Assembly (NCBI GenBank): GCA_017484285.1
Contig: JAFUTH010000003.1
Span: 62,001 to 126,000, forward strand
From: Treponema sp.
Lineage (GTDB): Bacteria > Spirochaetota > Spirochaetia > Treponematales > Treponemataceae
Reading direction: 5' to 3'
Length of the DNA stretch: 64,000 nt
In this document: positions 1-8,203 of the stretch, one piece after another
How positions within the stretch are numbered: the first letter of the stretch is position 1
Layout: each line of letters begins with the position of its first letter
Notes under the pieces: generated by a model
Database searches by the model: none
Seen by the model: the letters and a program-made list of their open reading frames with translations, nothing else
What the model was told of the DNA's origin: nothing
Program-made: the position numbers and the translations under genes

Positions 1-1
1 C

Positions 2-1180
2 CCAGCTCCGCAAGAGGCTGCGTCAGGCGGATTTTTTGACAACACCGAAGAAGACGAAACGATTGCCCTCTCACTCGATGAAATGGACAACATTCTCAAC
101 TCTGTCGAAATGGTCGAAGACACGACTCCAGCGCTTCCCGCAGAAGAAGAAGTGGCAAACACAGACGCGGAAAGCACCATCGACTTCTCAAATGAAAATC
201 TTGAGGAGCCGGTTCTTGACGATCTTGAAAATGACAGCGATGACTCAGACGCCCCCGAAGAGCTTCCCGATGAAATCCTCGTTCCCAAAACCGATGATAT
301 TCTCGTCGAATCAAGCCAGGAAAATCTTATCGACGAAGAGCCGGCATCTGAGCTTCCTGCTGACATCGACCTCACCGAAGAGCCAAAGCTCGACAGCGGT
401 GCAAGCGAAACGGTAAGCGCAGAGGATTCGGCGGCATCATACGACCTCGACAATTTCTCATTTGACGACTCATCAGAAGAAATTCTTCCCGCAGAAGAGC
501 TTTCTGACGACACCGCTCTTGAAGAAGTCACCGAAGAGCCAATTGAAGAAGCAATTCCTGCCGAAGACGCGTCAGACGATGCCGAAGAAATTCCTGCCGT
601 CGAAGAAGCAGTCGCTCAAGAAGAGCCCGTTATTGAGGAAACGGTCGCCGCAGAAGACAACGATTCATCTCTGATTGACGAGCCGTTTGTCTTTGAAGAT
701 GAGGCAGCCGCAAGCGACGCGCCGATTGAAGCGGAGTCTCCCGCAACCGACAGTGACGCTCCCGCAGAAGCACCTGCTTTTGAAGAAGATGCTGAAGACA
801 CCACAGCAGCGGCTGACACAGAAGCGTTCGAAGAAAGCGCCGAGACTATCGCTGAAGACGAACCCGAAGAAGACTCAAATGAGTCAGAAGAAAACAGTGT
901 CGCTATCTCAGAAACGGAACTGGATCGACTTCTTGCAGAAGACCGCAGCATCAACGATTCGCTCACCGACGAAAACCTCAACTATCTTGCTGATGACGCA
1001 GCTCTCGACGGAAACCCGTCGTCATCAATTCCGCACGAGCTCCAAAAAGAAATAAAATCAGTGCTTTCATATATGGATCAGCTTTTGGAAAATCTCCCTG
1101 AAGAGAAAATTGCTGAATTCGCGCAGTCCGAGCAGTTCGAAACATACAAAAAACTGTTCAAAGAGCTGGGGCTTGAGTAA
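2..1180 (+). CDS. Acidic Glu/Asp/Ala-rich protein, 5' end outside window
   Basis: The reading frame is open to the left edge, so the N-terminus is missing; the first internal ATG is at 83, but the residues before it (FFDNTEEDETIALSLDEMD) continue the same acidic style and look coding. The visible part is about 390 residues, dominated by Glu, Asp, Ala, Ser and Pro in loosely repeated blocks, with no hydrophobic segment. A more ordinary folded tail occupies the last 60 residues, with a likely helical pair around LSYMDQLLENLPEEK. It is followed without a gap by four more genes in an apparent operon with two DUF115 proteins, so a role in surface or flagellar glycosylation or in assembly is possible but not shown. 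No enzyme motif was recognised. Low-complexity acidic proteins next to DUF115 genes occur in treponemes (from memory). Confidence 0.75.
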   Translation, partial: PAPQEAASGGFFDNTEEDETIALSLDEMDNILNSVEMVEDTTPALPAEEEVANTDAESTIDFSNENLEEPVLDDLENDSDDSDAPEELPDEILVPKTDDILVESSQENLIDEEPASELPADIDLTEEPKLDSGASETVSAEDSAASYDLDNFSFDDSSEEILPAEELSDDTALEEVTEEPIEEAIPAEDASDDAEEIPAVEEAVAQEEPVIEETVAAEDNDSSLIDEPFVFEDEAAASDAPIEAESPATDSDAPAEAPAFEEDAEDTTAAADTEAFEESAETIAEDEPEEDSNESEENSVAISETELDRLLAEDRSINDSLTDENLNYLADDAALDGNPSSSIPHELQKEIKSVLSYMDQLLENLPEEKIAEFAQSEQFETYKKLFKELGLE

Positions 1181-2076
1181 TGGAACCAATTGATACAACG
1201 CAACCACAGAAACGAGGTCTTCTCCAAAAAGCACAGAGCATTCTTGCCGATGTCACGCCGCCGTTCGAAAAATGGGCGACCCGCTCAGGCTTCAAGCGCG
1301 CCGCGATATTGCGCCCCTGCACGACAACCGAAGGCAAATTTTATTATGCAACCGACAGCATCGGCTTTTCGGCGCGAGAGATGGCACAGCTTGTCGAAAC
1401 AAATGACTTCTGGATGCACACGCTCTCACGTGCGTTTGAATGGCAGTGTTTTTCCCGCGATTTCAACGAGCTTGAGACTTTCGACGGTCTTTTCTCAGAT
1501 GACGTATACAATGCGATAAACAAACTCTTCTTCTTGCCGTTCAAAGACAAAAAGAATCCGCTCATTTTTGTTCTTGTTGAGCTTGATGACGACGATGACA
1601 TTACGCTCGCGGAGGCGTCAGAAACCGCCGTCACGCTCAAAAATATCGTCGAATTCAAAAACCAAGAGCGAAAAATTCTCGCAAAACTCGACACAAACAT
1701 CGACAAAGGGCTTGAAATCTCCGAAAGTCGCCTGTACATTCTCTCGCTTGATGCCTGCATTGAGCAGGAACTTGAGGGAGTTGAAGTTCCAGGAAATGAG
1801 CTTCGCGCATTAGTCAAGCAGGCAATCACTGACAATGCACAGATGATTGTCGCACCGCTTTTCCGTGCGCCGAATTGCAGCCATTCCGGTTCAAACGGCG
1901 AAATAAAAGTCGTACTCTTCGCAAAAGATGAGGAAGACGAGCAGTTGCTTGCCTACCACATCTCCAGAACACTCACGACGCTGCTCGGACGCGAAATCTC
2001 GAAAAACGTTCTGTTCCTGTCAGCGGGGCTTTGTCCAAACAAAAAGGGAACGATAGCCTTCCTCCGACAAGGCTGA
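1180..2076 (+). CDS. Conserved hypothetical cytoplasmic protein (298 aa)
   Basis: The start ATG at 1180 shares its A with the stop TAA of the upstream gene (TAATG), so the two are translationally coupled. The protein has no signal peptide or membrane helix. It alternates short beta-like and helical stretches, including an Asp run (VELDDDDDITLAE), which would suit a GAF-like or similar alpha/beta sensor fold, but no diagnostic motif is visible. It sits second in a five-gene operon with two DUF115 proteins. The overlap with its neighbours on both sides suggests that it works with them. Function not recognised. Confidence 0.7.
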   Translation: MEPIDTTQPQKRGLLQKAQSILADVTPPFEKWATRSGFKRAAILRPCTTTEGKFYYATDSIGFSAREMAQLVETNDFWMHTLSRAFEWQCFSRDFNELETFDGLFSDDVYNAINKLFFLPFKDKKNPLIFVLVELDDDDDITLAEASETAVTLKNIVEFKNQERKILAKLDTNIDKGLEISESRLYILSLDACIEQELEGVEVPGNELRALVKQAITDNAQMIVAPLFRAPNCSHSGSNGEIKVVLFAKDEEDEQLLAYHISRTLTTLLGREISKNVLFLSAGLCPNKKGTIAFLRQG

Positions 2077-3632
2077 TGTCTGCCAAAAACGCGTCCGTGA
2101 GCTCCGCAACGATTCTCCTTGAAAACAGCAGGAGCGGAAGCATTACATGCAGTTTTCAAGGAAAGTACCTTCACTCTAAATACAATCCACTCGTCGAGGG
2201 AGAACGGTTTGCCAATGCGCTTGAGGCAGATTTTTCTCCTCTTTGTGTCATTATCACCGAGCCAGCCCTCTCCTATTGCGCGCCGTATGTACGGACGCGC
2301 TTTCCGAATGCAAAAATCTGCGCGATACGTTTTCTCCCTGATTTTCATGAGACTGACGGCGCATGGGATTTCGCTTTTTATCTCGCAGATGAGACGGCAG
2401 AATCAGTCGATTCGCTTGCCGAGGATTTATTTTGCGCGCTCGGCGAAGAACGCCTGTGTTCTTCGGTTGCGTTTGACTGGGCGCCTTCACTCGCACTCTT
2501 TCCAGAACGCACGCGCGCAGCATGGGCAGCGATAAAAAAAGCAGTCGTAAAGGCGCGCGATGTCATCGGGACGCGCTCTTATTTTTCAAAACGCTGGCTC
2601 AAAAACAGTATCACATTCGCTTCTCATATCGCCCACAGCGCGACAATCGCTCCCATCGACGCGCCAATTGTGATTACAGCGTCAGGTCCAAGCCTTGAAA
2701 GCTCTCTTTCCTTCATCAGACAGTACCGTGCGAGTTTTTTCTTGATAGCCGTTTCCTCTTCATTCATGCCGCTCACCGCGCATGGCATTACCCCTGACAT
2801 TGTGCTGAGCAGTGACGGCGGCTATTGGGCAAAACGTCATCTCGCTGTTCAAGGCGCGGACAACGGCATCATTTTCGCACTTGAAGCAGAAAGTGCCGTG
2901 CCCAAAACGCTGTTCGAAACACATACCATCGTGCCACTCTGCTATGATGACGGCAGTGAGCGCGTTTTTTTACAGGCAATCGGCTGTCCATACATGCGCT
3001 CAGAGCGAAACGGTACCGTCGCAGGAACAGCCGTGCAATTCGCGCTCTCACTCACAAAAAAATCAGTGTACGTCTGCGGACTCGACCAAGCCCCCGCCCC
3101 CGGCTTTCAGCACACACAGCCAAATGCGCTTGAAACAGGAAACGCGCAAAACGATTTCAGATTGCGCACCGCCGAAACGAGGATTGCATCATCCCGGTTC
3201 TTGTCGGCAGGAGTCCTCGAAACATACCGAAATTGGTTCGTCACCCATTCGGGCAAATTCTCAACGCGTGTATTCAGGCTGTCGGACAATGTTCCCTATG
3301 ATTTTTCGCTCGGCGCAATCAAAGACATTTCCTGGAGCGATTTTGCCACAAAAGAAGATGTCACACGTTCATTCGACCCTCAGCGCATTTTTATCAAAAC
3401 AGACCTCACGCTCAGCCACACAGAACGCATAAGCCGATTGCAGCAGGCGCTCGATGCATACTTCCAGACGACGCAGTTTGACGATGAAGTGTTTCCGATG
3501 GATGTCATTCTCGAAAAACGCGAACGTTCCCCTGAAAAAAGAGCCGCGCTCCGTGCCGCGCTCATCGAAAAAAAAGAAACGCTCGCAAAAAAATGCACGC
3601 ACCTTCTGTGCGACCGGAGCACGCGCCCATGA
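2076..3632 (+). CDS. DUF115 / motility-associated (Maf-like) protein, copy 1
   Basis: A 518-aa protein when started at ATG 2076, which overlaps the previous stop as TGATG; an in-frame upstream start at 2031 lies inside the preceding gene and is less likely. The DUF115 core is recognisable from about residue 197: PIVITASGPSLESSL, followed by a segment ending in ITPDIVLSSDGGYW. This GPSL plus D-x-x-x-S-x-D pattern is typical of the family, which includes the motility-accessory factors that glycosylate flagellins with nonulosonic acids and the MptE-like proteins. The family role is established; the sugar and target here are inference. It is followed by a second, diverged DUF115 gene with an ATGA overlap, so the pair probably arose by duplication and may act as a heteromer or on two targets. 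Confidence 0.85.
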   Translation: MSAKNASVSSATILLENSRSGSITCSFQGKYLHSKYNPLVEGERFANALEADFSPLCVIITEPALSYCAPYVRTRFPNAKICAIRFLPDFHETDGAWDFAFYLADETAESVDSLAEDLFCALGEERLCSSVAFDWAPSLALFPERTRAAWAAIKKAVVKARDVIGTRSYFSKRWLKNSITFASHIAHSATIAPIDAPIVITASGPSLESSLSFIRQYRASFFLIAVSSSFMPLTAHGITPDIVLSSDGGYWAKRHLAVQGADNGIIFALEAESAVPKTLFETHTIVPLCYDDGSERVFLQAIGCPYMRSERNGTVAGTAVQFALSLTKKSVYVCGLDQAPAPGFQHTQPNALETGNAQNDFRLRTAETRIASSRFLSAGVLETYRNWFVTHSGKFSTRVFRLSDNVPYDFSLGAIKDISWSDFATKEDVTRSFDPQRIFIKTDLTLSHTERISRLQQALDAYFQTTQFDDEVFPMDVILEKRERSPEKRAALRAALIEKKETLAKKCTHLLCDRSTRP

Positions 3633-5107
3633 AGCAGACCGTCTCATATACGGGGATTCATCCCGCAAAAAATGGGAATGCCGTTCCCTTCTACCAAGAA
3701 ACGCAAGAAAGCGCCCCCGTCTCGCTCCACTCACTCTACAATCCCGAACGGGAGGCGCAGGGATTTGCGAATCAGGCTGAATCGGATTTTTTTATCGTGC
3801 TCGGCATTGCGGGAGGCTATCACATCAACGCGCTCGCACAAAAAAATCCGCAAAGCACGATTATCGCGGTCGAAACAAATGAAGCTACACTCGATTTTCT
3901 CTCACAGATTCCGCTAGTGCAATCGCTCACGCAAAATTCGCGCATTCTGCTCACGACCATCGACAAGCTCGATGATGCCATTTTGTCGCACTACAAGCCA
4001 GCCCTGCACGGAAATCTGACGATTCTCGCGCTCAGGCAGTGGGAACATCTTTTTTCCGACGAAAGCACACGCGCACGCGAAAAAATCACTGAGACGCTGA
4101 AATTGCTCTCCGGAGACTACTCGGTGCAACGCCATTTCGGGAAAATCTGGCAAAAAAACATTCTCACAAATCTCAGTCTGGCTGAGCAGACGCTTTCCTT
4201 CGATACAATAAAGCAGGCAACCGACACAACGAAAATCGCGGCAATCATCGCGGCAGGACCATCGCTTAACAAAACAATCAGAGAACTTGCCGCTCATCGA
4301 GAACGATATTTCATCATCGCGACAGACACTGCCTATTCCGTTCTCTGCGCGTACGGCATCACGTGCGATGCCGTTGTTTCAATCGACGGACAAAACGTAT
4401 CACACGCGCACTACCTGCACTGCCTTTCCGAGACGACACTCTACGCCTTCGACGTATGCGCAAACGACTCATCGGTGCGAAAAGCACTTGCAAAAAAAGC
4501 GCGTGTCCTTTTATTCGAGACCGGACATCCGCTCGCACAGTACGCGAGTTTGTTTTCGGGAAAACGGCACTTTGCCCATCTTGAGGCAGGAAGCGGAACA
4601 GTCACGATTGCCGCGGCGAGCCTCGCAAAACAGCTTGGATTCACAGAGCTTTCTTTTTTTGGGGCAGATTTTTCATACAGTGACGGAAGTCCCTATGCAC
4701 GAGGCACCTATCTTGAGCCTCAGTTTTACAAGGGAGCAAACCGCCTCTCAACGGCAGAAACAGCGTACACAGCCCTGCTCTATCGCACGCCGGTAAAGCC
4801 CGTCCCACAAACGGAGAACGCCGTCACCACGGACATTCTTGAAGCCTACAAAGACTCCCTCGCCGCCTTTCTCAAAGCAAATGAGCACGTCTCTTCAAAA
4901 AACACGCCCATCTGTGAAGAACAATTCAATTTCGCCGCATTCAAGCGCGCCTATACAAATGATTTACGCGCCTGCGTCCACAGCGAGCATGATTTCGACT
5001 CGTCGGCGTATGCATTCACGACACTGCTTCCCCTGTGCGCCGCGCTCGGAAAGAACTCGGCTTTTCTTGCATACCTTAAAACATTGAGATATACTGAAAG
5101 CATATGA
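3629..5107 (+). CDS. DUF115 / motility-associated (Maf-like) protein, copy 2
   Basis: A 492-aa protein started at ATG 3629, which overlaps the upstream stop (ATGA); the longer in-frame start at 3593 lies within the previous gene and was rejected. The N-terminal region has a Rossmann-like stretch (FFIVLGIAGGYHINAL). The DUF115 core follows around residue 200, with IIAAGPSLNKTIREL and then AVVSIDGQ. It is clearly related to the upstream gene in the core but diverged elsewhere. Its stop overlaps the next start as ATGA, so all of these genes are coupled in translation. Likely role, from the family: transfer of a nucleotide-activated sugar to a flagellar or surface protein. The acceptor is unknown. 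Confidence 0.85.
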   Translation: MKQTVSYTGIHPAKNGNAVPFYQETQESAPVSLHSLYNPEREAQGFANQAESDFFIVLGIAGGYHINALAQKNPQSTIIAVETNEATLDFLSQIPLVQSLTQNSRILLTTIDKLDDAILSHYKPALHGNLTILALRQWEHLFSDESTRAREKITETLKLLSGDYSVQRHFGKIWQKNILTNLSLAEQTLSFDTIKQATDTTKIAAIIAAGPSLNKTIRELAAHRERYFIIATDTAYSVLCAYGITCDAVVSIDGQNVSHAHYLHCLSETTLYAFDVCANDSSVRKALAKKARVLLFETGHPLAQYASLFSGKRHFAHLEAGSGTVTIAAASLAKQLGFTELSFFGADFSYSDGSPYARGTYLEPQFYKGANRLSTAETAYTALLYRTPVKPVPQTENAVTTDILEAYKDSLAAFLKANEHVSSKNTPICEEQFNFAAFKRAYTNDLRACVHSEHDFDSSAYAFTTLLPLCAALGKNSAFLAYLKTLRYTESI

Positions 5108-6630
5108 AACGTCCAATTACCATCATTTCAAGCATCAGCTCTTTTTTGTTTATTGTTGCAATCATTTGGTTTGCGATGGGCATCTATTCAGACAAAAAAA
5201 ACGGCACGCACGCCGCTGACGCACGTTTTGACGCCCTTCTTCACTCAACACAACAGGCGTTTCAATCACACCCCTACGGCACGCCCGAATTCTCAAACCT
5301 GTTCATCAAAGCAATCGGCAACATCGAGGATTTTTCATCGCTCAAACTTGAAATCAACGGAGAATTGGTCTATGCCTATCCGCCGAGCGTTTTCTCGCTT
5401 CCCTCGCCCCAACTCGTAAAAAATTACAAAGAGCTTGTTCCCGCAGAAACGACAGGACAGGTCGTTCTCTCAGCATCAATCTATCTCATGACGCCCGGCT
5501 CAATCTACAACCATTCGCGCGTCGCCTTTTTGCTCATTCTCGCAGGAACAATCATCGCGTTCGTCCTCATTCTGCTCTTGAGCGGGAACGAAAAAGACAG
5601 TCCGCTTCCGCTGCGACCAAGCACGAAGTCTACATCCCAAAAAAGCGTTTCGCACATGGTGCCCCCGTCTCCAAAAGAAGCGCCTGAAGATTCCCGGGAG
5701 ACGCAGCACCAAGAAGAAGACACGCCAGCTCCCATCGAAGAAACAGTGATTACCTTTGATGATGAGCCAGTGTTTCACGATGATGAAGAGGATTCTGACG
5801 ATGAGGACGACGATCAAAAATCTCCAAAAGAACAGCACATCGAATCTAAATCAGCAGAACCGGCGCCACATGACGAAGCGCTTCCATTCCCCGTTCAAAT
5901 CGAAGATGATGCACTTTCCCCTTTTGAGGCAGAGCCCATCTTCAACCCAGAAGAGAGCACAAACGGCACGTTCCGCGAAATAGCACTTCCCGACGACGAA
6001 GACACGGAAGACTCTGATACCGCAGACGAAGACGGAGGACTTGACATCATCGATCAGTTCGAGCAGGAAAACCGAGAGCTATCAACAAACGAAGATGAGA
6101 CAAAACCGTTCTCTTTTGATGAGCCAGAAGTCGATGCCACAATTTCTCCCATCACAGGAATTCACCTGCAATCAGCACTCACTCATACGCTTGATGATGC
6201 TATTGCCTCGCTCGCACAAACAGACAGCGACATAACCATTTCCCTCGTAAAAATCAACGGTCTCGACCGTGGAAATTCGCTGTCAAACAAAGTCATCGCC
6301 ATCATTCAGCAGACGACCGACATTGATACACAATTGTTTGAATACAACAGTGACAGCTATGCCCTCATCACAAAAGACTCAGACCTCAACAAGGCTGTAG
6401 AAATCTCAGAGCGGCTCTACAACAATCTCTCTGACTATCTCAAAGACAATAATGCGACAAACGAAGTGTCAATCGGCATTTCATCGGTCAGCAAACGAAA
6501 CATAACGGCAGAGCGCATCTTGCTTGAAGCAGACCAGGCGCTTATTCACGCGTCACAAGACCCCGACTCTCCGATTATCGCGTTCAGAGCAAATCCCGAC
6601 AAATACCGGGAATACATGAACGGCAATTAA
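5104..6630 (+). CDS. Two-TM membrane protein with acidic linker and degenerate GGDEF-like domain
   Basis: A 508-aa protein, start ATG 5104 coupled to the upstream stop. One transmembrane helix lies at about residues 5-26, then an extracytoplasmic region of about 100 residues, and a second helix at about 136-158 (LILAGTIIAFVLILLL). A long Asp/Glu-rich linker (about 220-350) leads to a C-terminal domain of about 150 residues. That domain resembles the nucleotidyl-cyclase fold of diguanylate cyclases: VSIGISSV followed by an AERILLEADQALIHA helix matches the end of GGDEF domains. The catalytic loop, where GGDEF should lie, reads YNSDSYALI, so catalysis is unlikely. This suggests a c-di-GMP-related sensor or scaffold rather than an enzyme. 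Last gene of the operon; its stop overlaps the stop of the convergent gene. Confidence 0.75.
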   Translation: MKRPITIISSISSFLFIVAIIWFAMGIYSDKKNGTHAADARFDALLHSTQQAFQSHPYGTPEFSNLFIKAIGNIEDFSSLKLEINGELVYAYPPSVFSLPSPQLVKNYKELVPAETTGQVVLSASIYLMTPGSIYNHSRVAFLLILAGTIIAFVLILLLSGNEKDSPLPLRPSTKSTSQKSVSHMVPPSPKEAPEDSRETQHQEEDTPAPIEETVITFDDEPVFHDDEEDSDDEDDDQKSPKEQHIESKSAEPAPHDEALPFPVQIEDDALSPFEAEPIFNPEESTNGTFREIALPDDEDTEDSDTADEDGGLDIIDQFEQENRELSTNEDETKPFSFDEPEVDATISPITGIHLQSALTHTLDDAIASLAQTDSDITISLVKINGLDRGNSLSNKVIAIIQQTTDIDTQLFEYNSDSYALITKDSDLNKAVEISERLYNNLSDYLKDNNATNEVSIGISSVSKRNITAERILLEADQALIHASQDPDSPIIAFRANPDKYREYMNGN

Positions 6631-7304
6631 TGCGTTTCAGGCGGTGGCGGAAGCTTTTCGCCACCAGCACTCTGAGCTTCTTCTTCTGGCGGAGACGGAA
6701 GCTCGATTTTCTTATCGGGATCAAAATTGTCGACAATTTCCGCGAGTTTTTGCGCAAACGTCGAAATCTGTTTATTATCAGGGAATTTTTCTTTTAAGAT
6801 AAAGAAATTTTCCTCGGCATCTTCGCCACGCCCCACATTGATGAGAAGCGCGACGTAATTTTCAAGCAAGTTTTCGTCATAGGGATCTTGCTCAAGCAGG
6901 GCGCGGTATTTCATAATCGCGTCGTCTACCTCGCCTTTCATCGCCGTAATATACGCGAGCGACATGCGAATCATCGTGTTTTCAGGGTCAAGCGACAACA
7001 GATACTCGTACGATTCAGTGGCATTTTCCCAGTCTTTTGCAAGCGCATAGCTCCGGGCAAGTTTGTAATACGCAGTCAAATACAAGTCTTTGTTGCGCAT
7101 CGCAAGCTTGTAGTATTCCGCTGCCTTTGCGTAATTTTTGATTTCAAGATAGCCGTCGGCAACCGCATAATATTCTGTCGCCAGATTTTTGAGGATAATG
7201 CGCGATTCTCCCGGCACATGAATACCCGACACAGCAGACGAGGCACAGGCGGTAAGCGCAAGAGAACAAAAAACGGGCAGGCAACGGATAAAACGGTTTT
7301 TCAT
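6627..7304 (-). CDS. TPR-repeat lipoprotein
   Basis: A 225-aa protein with a lipoprotein signal peptide (basic N-terminus, hydrophobic core, lipobox LTAC with Cys 20). From about residue 40 to 175 it consists of tetratricopeptide repeats, for example YYKLAMRNKDLYLTAYYKLA. The C-terminus is Pro-rich (SPPEEEAQ, LPPPPETH). It is probably an envelope-anchored scaffold for protein complexes. It starts 8 nt after the stop of the upstream lipoprotein gene, so it belongs to the ileS operon. The stop codon overlaps the stop of the convergent gene within the 4-bp palindrome TTAA at 6627-6630, leaving no room for a terminator. Confidence 0.85.
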   Translation of the reverse strand: MKNRFIRCLPVFCSLALTACASSAVSGIHVPGESRIILKNLATEYYAVADGYLEIKNYAKAAEYYKLAMRNKDLYLTAYYKLARSYALAKDWENATESYEYLLSLDPENTMIRMSLAYITAMKGEVDDAIMKYRALLEQDPYDENLLENYVALLINVGRGEDAEENFFILKEKFPDNKQISTFAQKLAEIVDNFDPDKKIELPSPPEEEAQSAGGEKLPPPPETH

Positions 7305-7312
7305 GTGGCTCT

Positions 7313-8203
7313 TTATGACAGTAATGCAAGAATTTGCGTTTGGGTGACCGGCAAATCAGTAATCGTAATTTGATTCTGAGCCGTCTGAACGACTTTTGCG
7401 GGCACTCCGCCCCCGAAGAACGCCAGTTTTAGCATGGCGACCGTCGCCTTAATCGTACGCGTGTCGCTGAAATTCAAAATCAGTTTGACGTTAAACTGCT
7501 CTTTTACGCCACGGTACTGAGAGAGCGTCGCATACGCCGAGGAAATGGGAGATGTAACATCGACTCCGCCCAAAAAGCTAGAGATAAAAACGCGGGGATT
7601 TGACGCATAGAGCATAATGTCCGCGCTCTTGTTTTCATGTAAAAAGCGATACGGTCGCTCGCTCAACGTCTCCGAAAGCAGTTTTTCGCCCGGCGTTCCG
7701 TCATTTGGCTCAGCATACGCGATTTTATTGAATCGGCGCGTCATCGGAGCGACATCGCGCGACAAAAACGCATTCGATGACGAGGGCACGCACAATTGAT
7801 ACATCGTCTGTTGATGCGTGTACACTGTCTGTCCTTCAAGCGCGCTTCCCTTCCAGCCATTTTTTTCGCTCAACGCAAGACCGACAAAAGTAGTCGGAAG
7901 ATTTCCCTGAGCTGAAAGCTGAATCTCGCCGTTTGAGCCGAGCGCAATATAGGCAATATCGAGCCGTTCGGAGATTTTCTGTGCGTCGCTTTCTGCCAAA
8001 TGACCAATCTTTTGAATCGCGTTCGAGACAAATTCGGCGTTCGCTTGAACCGGCACCGAAAGATACACCGCCGCCCCCGGCGAAAGCACGTCGAATGCAT
8101 CAACGGGAGCAAGGTCGGGAGTCGATTTACACGAAAGCAGATTCACAGCACTGAGCAAAATCGCCGCAAGCACCGTGAATCTGAGCGCATTACGCTTTTT
8201 CAA
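7313..8203 (-). CDS. Lipoprotein of unknown function, TTG start
   Basis: A frame without ATG near its start runs far into ileS, but a TTG at 8203 has a GGAG 8 nt upstream. From there the protein begins LKKRNALRF and continues as a classic lipoprotein signal with lipobox LLSC, giving 296 aa. This start overlaps the end of ileS by 14 nt. The mature protein shows no catalytic motif I recognise; it has mixed alpha/beta character with stretches such as AAVYLSVPVQANAEFVSNAI and VTSPISSAYATLSQYRG. It lies between ileS and a TPR lipoprotein, and the three are probably co-transcribed. Function unknown; envelope location is well supported. Confidence 0.8.
   Translation of the reverse strand: MKKRNALRFTVLAAILLSAVNLLSCKSTPDLAPVDAFDVLSPGAAVYLSVPVQANAEFVSNAIQKIGHLAESDAQKISERLDIAYIALGSNGEIQLSAQGNLPTTFVGLALSEKNGWKGSALEGQTVYTHQQTMYQLCVPSSSNAFLSRDVAPMTRRFNKIAYAEPNDGTPGEKLLSETLSERPYRFLHENKSADIMLYASNPRVFISSFLGGVDVTSPISSAYATLSQYRGVKEQFNVKLILNFSDTRTIKATVAMLKLAFFGGGVPAKVVQTAQNQITITDLPVTQTQILALLS

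Noticed and set aside
36..416. Overlapping frames in the first gene
   Set aside because: They are Lys/Ser-rich shadow frames of the acidic gene, which is the only frame continuing through to the coupled downstream gene.
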